DNA of 64,000 nucleotides from positions 2,097,596-2,161,595 of the forward strand of contig OW387139.1 in NCBI GenBank assembly GCA_936440205.1, read 5' to 3'. Positions 31,985 through 44,784 of the stretch are shown here, one piece after another. Below the pieces are notes generated by a model. The model worked only from the letters and a program-made list of their open reading frames with translations. It was not told the DNA's origin and searched no databases. Source of the stretch: Lepidonotus clava (lineage: Eukaryota > Annelida > Polychaeta > Phyllodocida > Polynoidae). The position numbers and the translations under genes were made by a program. Within the stretch, counting starts at the first letter, position 1. The number at the start of each line of letters is the position of its first letter.

Positions 31985-33320
31985 CTACCTATCTCCATGC
32001 TGTCCTTCTTTTCTACCTGTCTATCTCCCCTCATTCCCCTATACCTGCCTGTCTCCCTCCCATTCCCCTATACCTGCCTGTCTCCCCCTCATTCCCCTAT
32101 ACCTGCCTGTCTCCCCCTCATTCCCATCTACCTGCCTTTCTCCCTCTCATTCCCCTCTACCTGCATGTCTCTCCCTCATTCCCCTATACCTGCCTGTCTC
32201 TCCCTCATTCCCCTATACCTGCCTGTCTCCCCCTCATTCCCCTCTACCTGCCTTTCTCCCTCTCATTCCCCTCTACCTGCCTTTCTCCCCCCCCCTCCCT
32301 TCCCCTATACCTCCATGTCTCCCTCTCATTCCCCTATACCTGCCTGTCTCCCTCCCATTCCCCTATACCTGCCTGTCTCCCCCTCATTCCCCTATACCTG
32401 CCTGTCTCCCCCTCGTTCCCATCTACCTGCCTTTCTCCCTCTCATTCCCCTCTACCTGCATGTCTCTCCCTCCCATTCCCCTATACCTGCCTGTCTCCCC
32501 CTCATTCCCATCTACCTGCCTTTCTCCCTCTCATTCCCCTATACCTGCCTGTCTCTCCCTCATTCCCCTATACCTGCCTGTCTCCCTCTCATTCCCCTAT
32601 ACCTGCCTGTCTCCCTCCCATTCCCCTATACCTGCCTGTCTCCCCCTCATTCCCCTATACCTGCCTGTCTCCCCCTCATTCCCATCTACCTGCCTTTCTC
32701 CCTCTCATTCCCCTCTACCTGCCTGTCTCTCCCTCATTCCCCTATACCTGCCTGTCTCTCCCTCATTCCCCTATACCTGCCTGTCTCCCTCCCATTCCCC
32801 TATACCTGCCTGTCTCCCTCTCATTCCCCTATACCTGCCTTTCTCCCCCCTCCCTTCCCCTATACCTGCCTGTCTCCCTCCCTTCCCCTATACCTGCCTC
32901 TCTACCTCTTCCCCCACTACCTGCTTCTTTTCCCTTCCCCTATACCTATACCTGCCTCTCTTCCTTTTTCCCCTATACCTGGCTGTCTTCCCACTACCCC
33001 TCTACCTATCTTTCAATTCTACTCTTCTTGCCTGTGTCTATCCCTTCTATTCCCTTCCACCTCCCTCCACCTGTCTCCCTCTCTCCCTTCCCCTCTACTT
33101 GCCTGTGTCTCCCATCCCCTCTACCTGTGTCTCTGCCTTCCTTTCTATCTACCTGCCTTCAATATTTCCTCTTTACCTGCCTGTCTCTCTTCCTATCCCA
33201 CTTCCTCTCTCCCTACCTTCCTTTCTATTTGTCTGCCTGCCTTCCTTCCCCTCTACCTTCCTGCTCTCCCCTCTTTTCCTGCTTTCCCCTCTTTCTGCCT
33301 GCTTCCCTTCATTTCTTCCT
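31985..33320. repeat. Pyrimidine minisatellite, about 31-bp unit
   Basis: Copies of TACCTGCCTGTCTCCC plus TCATTCCCCTA, grading into looser C/T-rich sequence after 32880. One strand is almost all pyrimidine. The 544- and 289-codon frames are products of repetition and lack any domain. Confidence 0.95.
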
Positions 33321-33324
33321 GACA

Positions 33325-33936
33325 ACTAAGCATGTTGCTCACAAATATGCCAAAATATTCAAGGCATTTTCCAAACAAACGCAGTTACTAGGTAAGTAGA
33401 TCTTGTCCTGCCACAGTTAGGTAACTCCTGCTTAAATCGCCTTTGTATCATCAAATCACGCTTACTGACAAAACCTGACAATCCGTTACTCCACTAGTTT
33501 AACTAACTCAAAACCTGACTAAAATTTGGTAAAGTGTGCTACTGTTATATCCTCATATTTGCCATGCGCTAAAACTGCCATTTGGACATCTGCATTTCGT
33601 GAAGAGGTTTAACCATGTACTCATCTCAACGAACAATTAGCATATCTTCTCTCTTTGGGTAATACCTTCATCTGTTGTTCTTTGTACTATGACATCTATT
33701 CAGGAAGGATCCTGATTATCCCATACGAAGTGGTATATGTCTGTTCATTTTAATTCATTTTCCAAACCACATTTGTCTAAAGTATTTCCAGTAAAAGCAA
33801 AATCTACGTTTTAAGGCGACCTCCTACGACTTAATGTAGGGGGAAATATGTGTCAGTGCAATGTTATTATGTTTGTCAACGTTGTCCCTGCTGGGTACGT
33901 GAGTACCAAACACCTGTAGCGAGTACCGACTGTGTG

Positions 33937-33967
<31 letters not shown>

Positions 33968-34375
33968 GGGGGTCAAAGATCATATGATTAGATAATGTAA
34001 CCCTAAATTGATGAGACTTAGAGAAACATATTTGTCTTTGCCACATTGTTCTACTAGCAATGTGTCCGTAAGTTTAAACATTTACAACCCTTACGGGGTT
34101 TATTTGTCAACTATTGGCATCTCCATCAATAATCCCATTATCTATGTATCACACTACAGGGATGCTGGCCTGACCATGGTGAACAGTGTGGAAGTCATCC
34201 CCACGTTGGACCATTTACGCTCACCCCTGTACAGAATGGTACACTTGGGGAAAGACGCTTTTATGAATGGTCTCCATCTGCAGAATGACTGATGGGCTTC
34301 TTGTCAAATTGCACCTGTGGGGAAAAATGTCCATTCAGAGAGCCTCATGCAATATGTGTAGCTACATGCATGGCT
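33325..34375. other. Unique intron DNA with a (TA)n microsatellite
   Basis: An alternating TA run lies at about 33941-33967. The rest is unique and AT-rich, with no gene recognised. Confidence 0.55.
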
Positions 34376-34379
34376 AAAG

Positions 34380-35255
34380 ACAGGTTATGGGACCCTGTGA
34401 GAGCTGTAGGGGTTGTCAGAGTGTCATCAGGCAGGCTGTGGGACCCTGTGAGAGCTGTAGGGGTAGTCAGAGTGTCATCAGGCAGGCTGTGGGGCCCCTG
34501 TGAGAGCTGTAGGGGTTGTCAGAGTGTCATCAGACAGGCTGTCGAACCATGTGAGAGCTGTAGGGGTTGTCAGAGTGTCATCAGGCAAGCTGTGGGGCCC
34601 CTGTGAGAGCTGTAGGGGTTGTCAGAGTGTCATCAGACAGGCTGTGGGACCCTGTGAGGGCTGTAGGGGTTGTCAGAGTGTCATCAGGCAGGCTGTGGGA
34701 CCCTGTGAGAGCTGTAGGGGTTGTCAGAGTGTCATCAGGCAGGCTGTGGGACCCTGTGAGGGCTGTAGGGGTTGTCAGAGTGTCATCAGGCAGGCTGTGG
34801 GACCCTGTGAGGGCTGTAGGGGTTGTCAGAGTGGCATCAGGCAGGCTGTGGGACCCTGTGAGGGCTGTAGGGGTTGTCAGAGTGGCGTCAGGCAGGCTGT
34901 GGGACCCTGTGAGGGCTGTAGGGGTTGTCAGAGTGTCATCAGGCAGGCTGTGGGACCCTGTGAGGGCTGTAGGGGTTGTCAGAGTGTCATCAGGCAGGCT
35001 GTGGGACCCTGTGAGGGCTGTAGGGGTTGTCGGAGTGTCATCAAGCAGGCTGTGAGACCCTGTGAGGGCTGTAGGGGTTGTAAGAGTGTCATCAGGCAGG
35101 CTGTGAGACCCTGTGAGGGCCGTAGGGGTTGTCGGAGTGTCATCAGGCAGGCTGTGGGATCCTGTGAGGGCTGTAGGGGTTGTCAGAGTGTCATTAGGCA
35201 GGCTGTGAGACCCTGTGAGAGCTGTAGGGGTTGTCAGAGTGTCATTAGCTTCATC
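34380..35255. repeat. Minisatellite, 51-bp unit
   Basis: About 17 copies containing GGGACCCTGTGAGGGCTGTA, GGGGTTGTCAGAGTGTCATC and AGGCAGGCTGT. 51 is a multiple of three, so frames of 253, 162 and 104 codons stay open. The cysteine-rich repeat they encode should not be mistaken for a protein. Confidence 0.96.
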
Positions 35256-35639
35256 ACCTAAATCAATTGTTGGTTTTGCACTCAGCGGTATGTTAGGACT
35301 GAATGGTTCACTTTTCAGTCATAATTCATGTAACTGTGTTTGCTATGTCCCATTGGTTGTATCAACATGGTTCATATCAACTTTATTGAATGGCTTAGAA
35401 ATCTGTTTTCTACATGAGCTTAAGCTTTTATAACCTTAAATCAGTGATTCCGTCATGTATTCAGAATAAAACAAAATATAGATCCCTACACAAACAATCT
35501 GTTTATATATAAATAATTGGTCTTAACTATCAATGATAGCAGTGTGCTATTCTAAATTTCAGTGTAGTGCAATTGGATCAGTTCATCACATCTATAAGAA
35601 TTTAATACTAAACCACACACGATCTATCGGACCCTTGTT

Positions 35640-35845
35640 ACACCTCTATGTCTGCATTTAAATATGCATTGGGTCACAGTCTCCTGCTCTGAGTATGGCC
35701 CCTGAGGTTCCTAGAAGTAGCTGCTGTCCCCTTTGGTAGAGTACAGGGCCTGGGGAGGAGTGGCCACCAAGCATGTAAAGCCTGGCCTCCCGGGCGCATG
35801 TCATAATGCGGTGCTGGAGCGGGGCCCCCGAGGCACCATACATTT
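35640..35845. other. GC-rich unique island, possible regulatory element
   Basis: It stands out from AT-rich surroundings by mixed, non-repetitive composition (for example CATGTCATAATGCGGTGC). No coding match. Regulatory use is inferred from composition only. Confidence 0.25.
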
Positions 35846-36264
35846 TTACTGGTGTAGCGTGTAGCTGAGATGTTATTGCATTAGCCCTCAGACATCCTAA
35901 GCATATCCACTCTGCTAGAGGACCCTGGATCTACCTCCTGGCTCTGCCCTGGTCTGTGCGGGTCAGTTATTCACACCGGAAACATGTCATTTAACGCCCC
36001 TCTTGGCATTGCACTGCCACTGGGAACACCAAGCTTTACAGAGTCTGTGTTTGGAAAGGTACATTTTGAGCAGTTGATTGTAGCATTTCATTCTGGATAA
36101 CTCTTTATTTTCTTTTTTTACAAAATGCACACATCTAGGGCATTTTCCTAGGCATTTCAACCATTGAGCTCAGTTTAGGGAAACAGAATGCAGTGCAGTT
36201 ATATCTGCATCCCTTTGATTTTATTTCGATATATGGAAAATTTAGCGATTCTGAAATAAACGTG

Positions 36265-36620
36265 TGTGAGGGGCCTGTGTAGTTGCCCTACAACAGAGGC
36301 CACACTGGGCCCTGGATGTTACCCTAACCGATCACAATCCGGCCAGACCACGTTACAACAAATAGATCAGGCTCGGGCTGGTTGTGCCCGCTGGGGTCAG
36401 AGCGGGGTCTGTGATGTGTTACTGCTAGGCCTGGCAGTAGTGGTAGGGGGGGTGGTGGTGGGCATTACTACTCCTAGCCTCCCTCCCCCCTCCCAGCTCT
36501 GGCACAGGCCTGTCCCCTCATCTGACACTGCTTTTGGGCTAATGTACCTTTGTGGATCTCTCTGTATGGCTAGTATTGGAGTGTGCTGCAGAATACAGGA
36601 ATGGCTGGTATACCAGTGAG
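36265..36620. other. GC-rich unique island
   Basis: Non-repetitive GC-rich block in AT-rich DNA. A 117-codon plus-strand frame crosses it without any motif I recognise. It could be regulatory. Confidence 0.25.
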
Positions 36621-37204
36621 ACTGAGTCTAGGAGCTCTCTCTTTATTCCCTGGTTGGTTCATTAACTTACCATTTCTATGGGATGTCAAATGGATGTGTG
36701 TATGTTGCTGCATATTCCTTTCTCATAATGTTCAAGCATTTGAATGACACGTAACAAGTTCTTAGATAAAGTAGACCCCCTGCCTACATTTTCAATTTGC
36801 ATTTTGTATTTGTATGTCCCCATGCTCCCACTGTACTAGAGTGTGATCCAGGTGTGATCATCTCAATGCTGTATTGTGTTTATAGCAACTTCACTGAGCT
36901 GTCATCATGACCAACTGCCTTGCTTCACGACAAGCACGGGCATCGCAGGGAAGGTATTTTGTTCACTTTTTGTTTCTATTTTCTCTCTCTTTATTATTTC
37001 TTTAACATACTCATTCAGCTCCATGTTTTGATATTGCATGTATCATAATAACATGCTTACTAAAACCACCTATTTACTATGGTGATGTCCATTTGATGAC
37101 ATTGCTTATTGCTAGTTTGATGGTCAACTAAATTATATGAGGCCCAAGGGTAGAAACACATTAAGCCCTATGGTTTTTATGAAAAAGTCATTACGTGTTT
37201 TTTT

Positions 37205-37345
37205 TTTACAGACAAACGCTGTGCCATCTGATTTGCTGTCCCCTAATGCTGCGCTTACTCTAATTAGAAAATAATTGCAGTGTTCGTCTAATGCAGCCAT
37301 CACCGAGGACAATTCATTGCCCGCGGCTTATCGCTATTGAACCTG
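37205..37345. promoter_or_regulatory. Candidate enhancer with homeodomain-type sites
   Basis: Within 140 bp of unique sequence lie TAATTAGA (37261), AATAATTG and AATTCATTG, typical homeodomain or SOX-like words, with GC-rich words such as CCCGCGGCTTATCGC. Long introns of developmental genes often host such elements. There is no direct evidence of function. Confidence 0.3.
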
Positions 37346-39060
37346 TACTGTTCTGAAATCACATCTCTGTTTCTGTAAACCTCTACATACAGTCACTCAC
37401 TTCAATTAGATTCTATCCTGATAACTATTGTCTGATATTAATGCTTTGTCACAGTATCGAACTGAATCAGTGCCCGATAAATCATAGCGGTGAATCTATA
37501 GATATCATTAAACAGCCTCCACATTGGTGGTGAGTTATTGGGTCAGATAGCATCAGGTAACACTGAGGGGGTCTATATTCACAAAATGAATGGGAATGGG
37601 TTAGCAAAAGGTTTCATGTAATTGGTATATGTTCTAAACCCGCAATAGCTATGGGTTAGCAAAACGTTTTATGTCAGTGATATAATTATATATTATGTTC
37701 ACAACCCTGAATAGGTATAGGGTAGCAAAAGATTTTATGTAAGAGATATGATATGTTTAGAACTAGAAATAGGTGGAAGGCATCAGAAGGTTTCAGATGA
37801 GGTCCCCTGCACTCAGAAGTGGACACAAACATTTATCTTGCAGCTGCTTAATTACAGTGGTCAATTGTGACACTTCCCTCTGATGAAAATTAATAATATA
37901 TTTTCACAGTTGCATTGAAATATATCTGTCCTGATGACTATTTTCTAAGAAGCATTCAAATATCATTTGGAAAGGTACATAACCAGTCTGATCATAAGCA
38001 GATCAATGCATGCTTAACAGGCACTTTACAAACCACACCAATTGCCCGAAGTGTTTGATGTCTCCCTGATGTCAGTACCAGTTCGTGTCTTATGGACTTA
38101 AACTGAGCGGGTCCTCAGAAGGGGTGAGCAGACCCTGTGATAGGGCCGAGAGGGGATGTTCATTATTAAGACCAGCTTTGGCCGACAACTTTCGCTTGAC
38201 TGCCTCCCATCATAGTTGGCTGCCTCAGTGCCTCTGTCCGACACCACCACTACCTACCTACCTCCTAGTACCACTTACAGTTTACTGCCTCCTCCCCTCT
38301 CCCTTATTTATACCTTACCTGGACACACCCAACACCTTTTTACCTGGTTCCAGAGTGTACCAACCCCCCACTCCCAAAATAAGTAAGTCTGTGGCCCTGT
38401 ACATACTTGCTCCCTGACAGGCCTTTCACTGCCCTCATGGACATTACCTACATTCCCCTATGTTTCTGTTTCTATTCGATCTCACCACATTGCGCAAACA
38501 CTCACCATGGGGTGTGCCGTGGTCTAAAAATCAAGGCCCACCCCTCTGGGTTATTATAACTGAACAATTAAATGTTCATGGTATTTGCGAACTATTAACA
38601 AATGCCTTTCACAAAATATGAGTAGATCCACTTTTTTTCAATAAACATAATTCTCCATGATGTACTGTCAGTTGTATTTAGTTGGTCCTATCTCAACAGC
38701 ATTCTCCTTTTGCTACATTATTAGTCTGTTCCCACAGGAATGATAGTTCCCTTTGTCAGGATTTACTTTCCCAAAATAATTCAAAGTTAATACCCTTACC
38801 TTTTGATACAAATTTACTGTTTGTCTGTTTTTTGTTTCCCCCTCTCTCTGTTTCTCATACTTACTACTAGCCCTATATCATAATGTAAGTAGGGAAGTGC
38901 TTTGATAAATACAAACATAGATAACACAAAAAGCTTATTTTCCCACAGGTTCTCTGCTCATTTCTGGAGCTGGTCTCCAGCCTGTCTGTTTGCTTCAGTG
39001 TAGTGGCACGCGGTGACCAGCGGAGGCTGCTGGTTGCCGGCAGCACAAAGCCATATTGGG
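37346..39060. other. Unique intron DNA
   Basis: Three degenerate copies of an AGGTTTCATGTAATTGGTAT-like motif lie at about 37600-37790. A GC-richer patch lies at 38085-38235. No gene recognised. Confidence 0.45.
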
Positions 39061-39114
39061 TAATTGCATTAAGAATTCATGGCCCCCACCTTAGGCTGGT
39101 GCCGCCGTGCCCAC

Positions 39115-39960
39115 ATCGACCGCAGGCTGCGCACAGGGCTTTAATACATGGCCCCACCTCACCAAGTGCTGCAGTCTCCACGGTGGCCATTATGCTATGT
39201 GCGCAGGGCTTTAATACATGGCCCTAGTGTAGGTTGGTGCTTTAATACATGGCCCAACCTCACAAAGTACTGCAGTCTCGATGGTGGCCATTATGCTATG
39301 TGCAAAGGGCTTTAATACATGGCCCTAGTGTAGGTTGGTGCTTTAATACATGCTCCCACCTCACCAAGTGCTGCAGTCCCCACGTTGGCCATTACGCTAT
39401 GTACAGGGCTTTAATACATGCTCCCACCTCACCAAGTGCTGCAGTCCCCACGCTGGCCATTACGCTATGTACAGGGCTTTGATACATGGCCCCCACCTCA
39501 CAAAGTGCTGCAGGCTCCGTGTTGGCCATTACACTATGTGCAAAGGGCTTTAATGCGTGGCCCCCACCTCACCAAGTGCTGCAGTCTCCATGGTGGCCAT
39601 TACGCTATGTACAGGGCTTTACTACATGGCCCCTACCTCACAAAGTGCTGTAGTCTCCACGGTGGCCATTACACTATGTGCATAGGGCTTTAGTTCATGG
39701 GCCTTGCTTAGCCTGGTGCTTTAATTCATGGTCTTAGCATAGGCTGGAACCTTAATTTATGGTCCTAGCATAGGCTGGTGCTCTAGTTCATAGATTTAGC
39801 ATAAGCTGGTGCTTTAACTCATGGGCCTAGTATAGCACAGTGTTTTAATTCATGGCCCTAGCAGAGGTTGGTGCTTTAATTCATGGCCGTAGCTTCGGCT
39901 TGCAATTTGATTCACGGTCTTAGCATAGGTTGGTGCTTTAATTCATGGCTTCAGCATAGG
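39115..39960. repeat. Minisatellite, about 69-bp unit
   Basis: Eight or so copies of GGCTTTAATACATGGCCCC, ACCTCACCAAGTGCTGCAGT and GTGGCCATTACGCTATGT, then shorter degenerate units built on GGTGCTTTAATTCATGG. Overlapping frames are repeat products. Confidence 0.92.
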
Positions 39961-40179
39961 CTGCTTTTTAAAGTAGAGTGCAGATTGAAACACCAATGCA
40001 AAGTTGTTGAGGTTGCACGTGATTGTATTCGGTGAAGAAATGTCCTTTACATGGTATTGTATAGTTGTATCTACTCAGTCAGTACAGATATATATGATAT
40101 AAATATGAAGCTGGTTGCCATGGTAACTAGATGCTTCTGAATTAGTCAATTGACAGACCTGTTCTCAAATTGCAATAAC

Positions 40180-40490
40180 TGGACTCATATCCCCCACATT
40201 CCTGCCTATATCATGTGCCACATCCTGCGCATTGGTTGTGCAGTGTCCAATGGGACTGCAGCACTACGAGCCTTCGGGCAGAGAATGTGTGCAGCAGGGA
40301 CCGTGTGCCCAGAGGGGTCTGCACACTCTATTTATTACGCGTACTCAGGGACTGAGCCCTGCCTTTCCATTACAGGGCCAGTCATGTTTGGTGGGTCAGT
40401 CGGTGGCCAATCAGCCATCAATAGATGGGACGTAGGGGGCCCCGCGGGGGGTAATAACCCATGTCCTGGTCCTCTCATAAACTAGGCCAG
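40180..40490. other. GC-rich unique island with CCAAT-like words
   Basis: Non-repetitive block with GCGCATTGG, TGTCCAATGGG and GGCCAATCAG, and a GC-rich tail near GGGGGCCCCGCGGGG. It could be an enhancer or promoter. The 111-codon frame shows no motif. Confidence 0.3.
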
Positions 40491-40619
40491 CATGTGACAA
40501 CACAATGAGACCAGTGGCCTTCCGCCCCTCCACCCCGCGGACAAACCAAAAGACCAGCGCTCTATCACATTGCTCTTTTGATCTGTCGCTCTATCAGGTT
40601 ACTACAGCCCAACGGTACT

Positions 40620-40690
40620 GCCTAATTCTGTCCGTCTGCTTGTCTGCCTATTTGTCTGTCTGTCGCCTATCTATCTGTCTGTCAAAATAA
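40620..40690. repeat. TCTG/TCTA microsatellite
   Basis: Interrupted (TCTG)n and (TCTA)n run. A 61-codon frame across it is not a gene. Confidence 0.75.
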
Positions 40691-41248
40691 CAACGAGTCT
40701 GATTCCCTTGTCAGACTGTATGTCTGTCTGAGAGATTAGAGGATTAGCTTTTTACAGTCTGTCTGATGAATTGATTTATCTGTTTTTGTCTTCTTCTATA
40801 CATCATTTTTAGTCCCTTGTTTTCTCCTTGATTCAATCAGGATGGCACATTTTACTTTGATTGATATGACAGCATCATTCAATGTGTGTTTTTCATTGCA
40901 GCTACAAACCATTTATTCCATGGAAAATATTACAAAATTTGTAAGCATGTTTCTTTTATATTAAACTCCACACAAAAAAGAATATTATCAATAAAATTTG
41001 ATAAAAGTGACATAATGGAAAATACAGGATAAGGCATTATAATTATTCAAATCTTAATTGCAAAAAGTGATAGAAATAAATGTAGAATTATTAACACCCG
41101 AAGATTTCATCCCTCAGGGATATTTGTCTGCCAGCCCTGCCCCAGCCAGTGGGGGAAGATGGAAGCTGAAAACTGCCTAGTCAGGTTGTGAGGCGGGGGC
41201 ATTCATCTGGGCCTATAATAAACACCGAGCTAACCTACCCCAGCCTAA

Positions 41249-41534
41249 AGGCCGTATTCCACGTATTGTAAGTGTACTTCCGATTTGTAGCTGCTACAAT
41301 TTCGGCTTTGCCGATACATTATTGGCAACATTGCCGATAATATTTACCAACGTGTTGGTAACTTTTTCCTGCCAATTTTCTAATAGTAGCCAATTCACAC
41401 TTTCAGCGACTGATTAATATTATGCACTCTCGGCTGCTGATTATGCACCGAAAGTATGGGCTGTCAGTATGGAAAGTTGCTATGGAGAGACTCAATATCA
41501 GCAGCAAGCACTTTCAGTATGTGGAATATGGCCT
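41249..41534. mobile_element. PIF/Harbinger-like MITE with TAA duplication
   Basis: The ends AGGCCGTATTCCACGTATTG and, reversed, AGGCCATATTCCACATACTG match at 17 of 20 positions. TAA flanks both ends (41246-41248, 41535-41537), as PIF/Harbinger elements favour. It is inserted in the first unit of the 49-bp minisatellite. The interior has palindromic words (AATTTCGGCTTTGCCGATAC) and no coding capacity. Confidence 0.75.
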
Positions 41535-41537
41535 TAA

Positions 41538-42775
41538 AGTATTCCCCTGTAAACACGAAGGTCTATAACACAGAGTTAACATCCCCGGCCTAAAGCAGTA
41601 AACACATAGGTCTATAACACAGAGCTAACCTCTCCAGCCTAAAGCAGTAAACATGTAGGTCTATAACACAGACCGAGCCTAAAGCAGTAAACACGTAGGT
41701 CTATAACACAGAGCTAACCTCTCCAGCCTAAAGCAGTAAACACGTAGGTCTATAACACAGAGCTAACCTCTCCAGCCTAAAGGAGTAAACACATGGGTCT
41801 ATAACACAGAGCTAACCTCCTCAGCCTAAAGCAGTAAACACATAGGTCTATTACACAGAGCTAACCTCTCCAGCCTAAAACAGTAAACACGTAGGTCTAT
41901 AACACAGAGCTAACATCCCCAGCCTAAAGCAATAAACACGTAGGTCTATAACACAGAGCTTACTGCCCCAGCCTAAAGCAGTAAACACGTAGGTCTATAA
42001 CACAGAGCTAACCTCCCCAGCCTAAAGCAGTAAAAACGTAGGTCTATAATACAGACCGAGCTAACATCCCCAGCCTAAAGCAATAAACATGTAGGTCTAT
42101 AACAAAGACCGAGCTAACCTCCCCAGCATAAAGCAGTAAACACGTAGGTCTATAACACAGAGCTTACTGCCCCAGCCTAAAGCAGTAAACAACTAGGACT
42201 ATAACACAGAGCTAACATCCCTAGCCTAAAGCAGTAAACACGTAGGTCTATAACACAGAGTTAACCTCCCCAGCCTAAAAAGTAAACACGCAGGCTTATA
42301 ATACAGCCCGAGCTAACCTCCCCAGCCTAAAGCAGTAAACACATAGGTCTATAACATAGAGCTAACATCCCCAGCCTAAAGCAGTAAACACGTAGGTCTA
42401 AATACAGACCGAGCTAACATCCCCAGCCTAAAGCAGTAAAAACGTAGGTCTAAACACAGACCGAGCTAACATCCCCAGCCTAAAGCGGCCCCTGTAAACA
42501 CGTAGGTCTATAACACAGAGCTAACCTCCCCAGCCTAAAGCAGTAAAAACGTAGGTCTAAACACAGACCGAGCTAACATCCCCAGCCTAAAGCAGTAAAC
42601 ACGTAGGTCTAAACACAGACCGAGCTAACATCCCCAGCCTAAAGCAGTAAAAACGTAGGTCTAAACACAGACCGAGCTAACATCCCCAGCCTAAAGCGGC
42701 CCCTGTAAACACGTAGGTCTATAACACAGACCGGGCTAACATCCCCAGCCTAAAGCGGCCCCTGTAAACACGTAG
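41538..42775. repeat. Minisatellite, about 49-bp unit
   Basis: About 25 copies of TAACCTCCCCAGCCTAAAGC, AGTAAACACGTAGGTCTATA and ACACAGAGC, with a longer variant holding GCGGCCCCTG appearing three times near the right end. The left end includes the sequence into which the 41249-41534 MITE inserted. Confidence 0.95.
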
Positions 42776-42779
42776 GTGC

Positions 42780-43110
42780 AGCCTCCTCCCCAACTTCCCC
42801 CTCACAGCTCAGGGGCTGCCCATTTACAGAAAGTGCTGATTCAGCCAAATGACACCACACCTCGCTTTGCGAAATAGAATTCCAGGTTGATGCACCTTGG
42901 TCCCCTCCGAGCGATCGCCAGCAGCCATTACCAATCCCTTGTGTAACGATAAATGATGGTTGCAAATTGCAGCTTGCCTAGTGCACTGTGTTCTGTCTTT
43001 TAAAGCAGGAGCGATTGGAGGGGAGGCTCGAATGACCCTCTCCACTCAGGCAGCTTTATTACAATCCCCATGAAGTGATGTTTAAGTTCGGCTGTAATAA
43101 CCTGTCGGTG
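42780..43110. promoter_or_regulatory. Candidate enhancer, unique mixed-composition block
   Basis: Unique sequence holding CCATTACCAATCCC, GATAAATGATGG, TTGCAAATTGC and CAGCTTTATTACAATCCCC, which resemble GATA, C/EBP or POU and Hox/Cdx-type words. Minus-strand frames of 71-73 codons have no motif. Function is inferred. Confidence 0.3.
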
Positions 43111-43789
43111 CACCGACCACCCACATGCTGATGGCTCCATAGACTACGCTTTGAGTCCAGCTCAGTCAATGCAGTCAATGATATCCACTGCAGAGAAATT
43201 GGGAAAATTACCAACCTAGGTAATATACTCCACTCGGGAATTGTGATTTTCTTTTTCAGTTTTTTACCTGTTTGCTGCTCTTTAATTGTGTCTTTTACCA
43301 GCTACTTTGGTTTAAAAAAGATGTAATACTTCAACAAGTCCTTATATAGTGTACTGTAGTCTGTTACAGATGGGATAGCACTGAATACCAGGGTAGATCC
43401 ATACTGCAATATGCATCACCAATGGCAATTGGAATGGGACTCAGAACTGGTTTTGTGTATAGGGAGAAAATGCTATTGAATAAATTCTGGAACATTCAAA
43501 GAACAAATTACATGAAACTTGGCCAGACCTAATGCACTAGCCAAGGGCCGGGGGTGACTATTATGTGATCTCTTTTCGAGACAAATATCTGATTATGAGG
43601 CCTTTTAGAACAGTCAAATACTTTACTAAGGTATGATAACATATTGTAGGAAGACTACTGAAAGATAAGAGCAAAGCACTATCAACACCAGAACAAGAAA
43701 AATTACTATGGAACAGAACTAACAAGTACAATTTTGAAAACATGAATTGACTCCACAACTAGACAGAAATACCCCGAGGGAATTGTTAA

Positions 43790-43990
43790 AAGGACAGAAG
43801 TAGAAAAGACACGTCACCAGTCTCTGGTGGCGACACGTCGGTGGTCTCTGGTGGCGACACCCCCCCTGGTGGTGGCAGCTGGTCTTTGTCAGCACTGCCT
43901 TTAGCACTAATTGGGACTGGCTGCTGGTACCGTGCTATCCTAAGACGTGTCTCATGTGCCCGCCAGCAACCAGCAGCGGCTTTAACCTCT
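43790..43990. other. GC-richer unique block next to the 56-bp minisatellite
   Basis: It contains small inverted repeats (GGCTGCTGGTACC and GCCAGCAACCAGCAGC) and GGTGGCGACAC duplicates. A 116-codon minus-strand frame runs into the minisatellite and is not supported. Confidence 0.3.
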
Positions 43991-44367
43991 GTCGGCAGAC
44001 CAGGCTGGTTCCTGCAGGTAACACTGTATAACTCTGTAGTCAGGCTGGGTACAGACCAGGCTGGTTCCTGCAGGTAACGCTGTATAACTCTGTAGTCAGG
44101 CTGGGTACAGACCAGGCTGGTTCCTGCAGGTAACATCTATAACTCTGTAGTCAGGCTGGGTACAGACCAGGCTGGTTCCTGAAGGTAACACTGTATAACT
44201 CTGTGGTCCGGCTGGGTACAGACCAGGCTGGTTCCTGCAGGTAACGCCTATAACCCTGTAGTCAGGCTGGGTACAGACCAGGCTGGTTCCTGAAGGTAAC
44301 ACTGTATAACTCTGTGGTCAGGCTGGGTACAGACCAGGCTGGTTCCTGCAGGTAACGCTGTATAACT

Positions 44368-44556
44368 TACGCTGGTGCCCGCGCATCGAACTCACGCTAT
44401 CGCTGAACGTCACGAATATACGCGGGTTCAGCCTAACGCCCAGTTCGTCAGATTTTGGCTAACTCAGCGTCACGTGACCACTTTTTGACCAATCCGATCC
44501 ATCGACACAATGGGCTCCACCTGCGCCCTTTCGTTCGAGGCGCGGGCACCAGCGTA
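44368..44556. mobile_element. MITE with 9-bp target duplication, copy 1
   Basis: 189 bp bounded by TACGCTGGTGCCCGCGC and, reversed, the same sequence. The inverted repeats extend about 23 bp (to ...TCGAA) with one mismatch. TGTATAACT flanks both ends (44359-44367, 44557-44565). Nine-base duplications are usual for Mutator-like elements, also possible for Merlin. No coding capacity. Confidence 0.85.
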
Positions 44557-44784
44557 TGTATAACTCTGGTCAGGCTTGGTACAGACCAGGCTGGTTCCTG
44601 CAGGTAACGCTGTATAACTCTGTAGTCAGGCTGGGTACAGACCAGGCTGGTTCCTGCAGGTAACACCTATAACTGTAGTCAGGCTGGGTACAGACCAGGC
44701 TGGTTCCTGCAGGTAACGCTGTATAACTCTGTAGTCAGGCTGGGTACAGACCAGGCTGGTTCCTGCAGGTAACACTGTATAACT

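Noticed and set aside
31688-33322. 544-codon plus-strand frame
   Set aside because: Encoded by a pyrimidine minisatellite. Pro/Ser/Leu/Tyr repeats follow the DNA period and no domain is present.
34380-35255. CRISPR-like regular array
   Set aside because: Eukaryotic intron context. The whole unit is repeated with no unique spacers and no cas genes. The same applies to the 49-, 56- and 79-bp arrays.
34500-35261. 253-codon cysteine-rich frame that resembles a repeat protein
   Set aside because: Product of a 51-bp tandem repeat open in several frames. No start context, splice or domain support.
35658-35843. Candidate RasGRF exon 1 on the minus strand
   Set aside because: The translation has no PH first-half pattern (no K/R-W...WF.L.....L.Y), and no suitable donor in frame.
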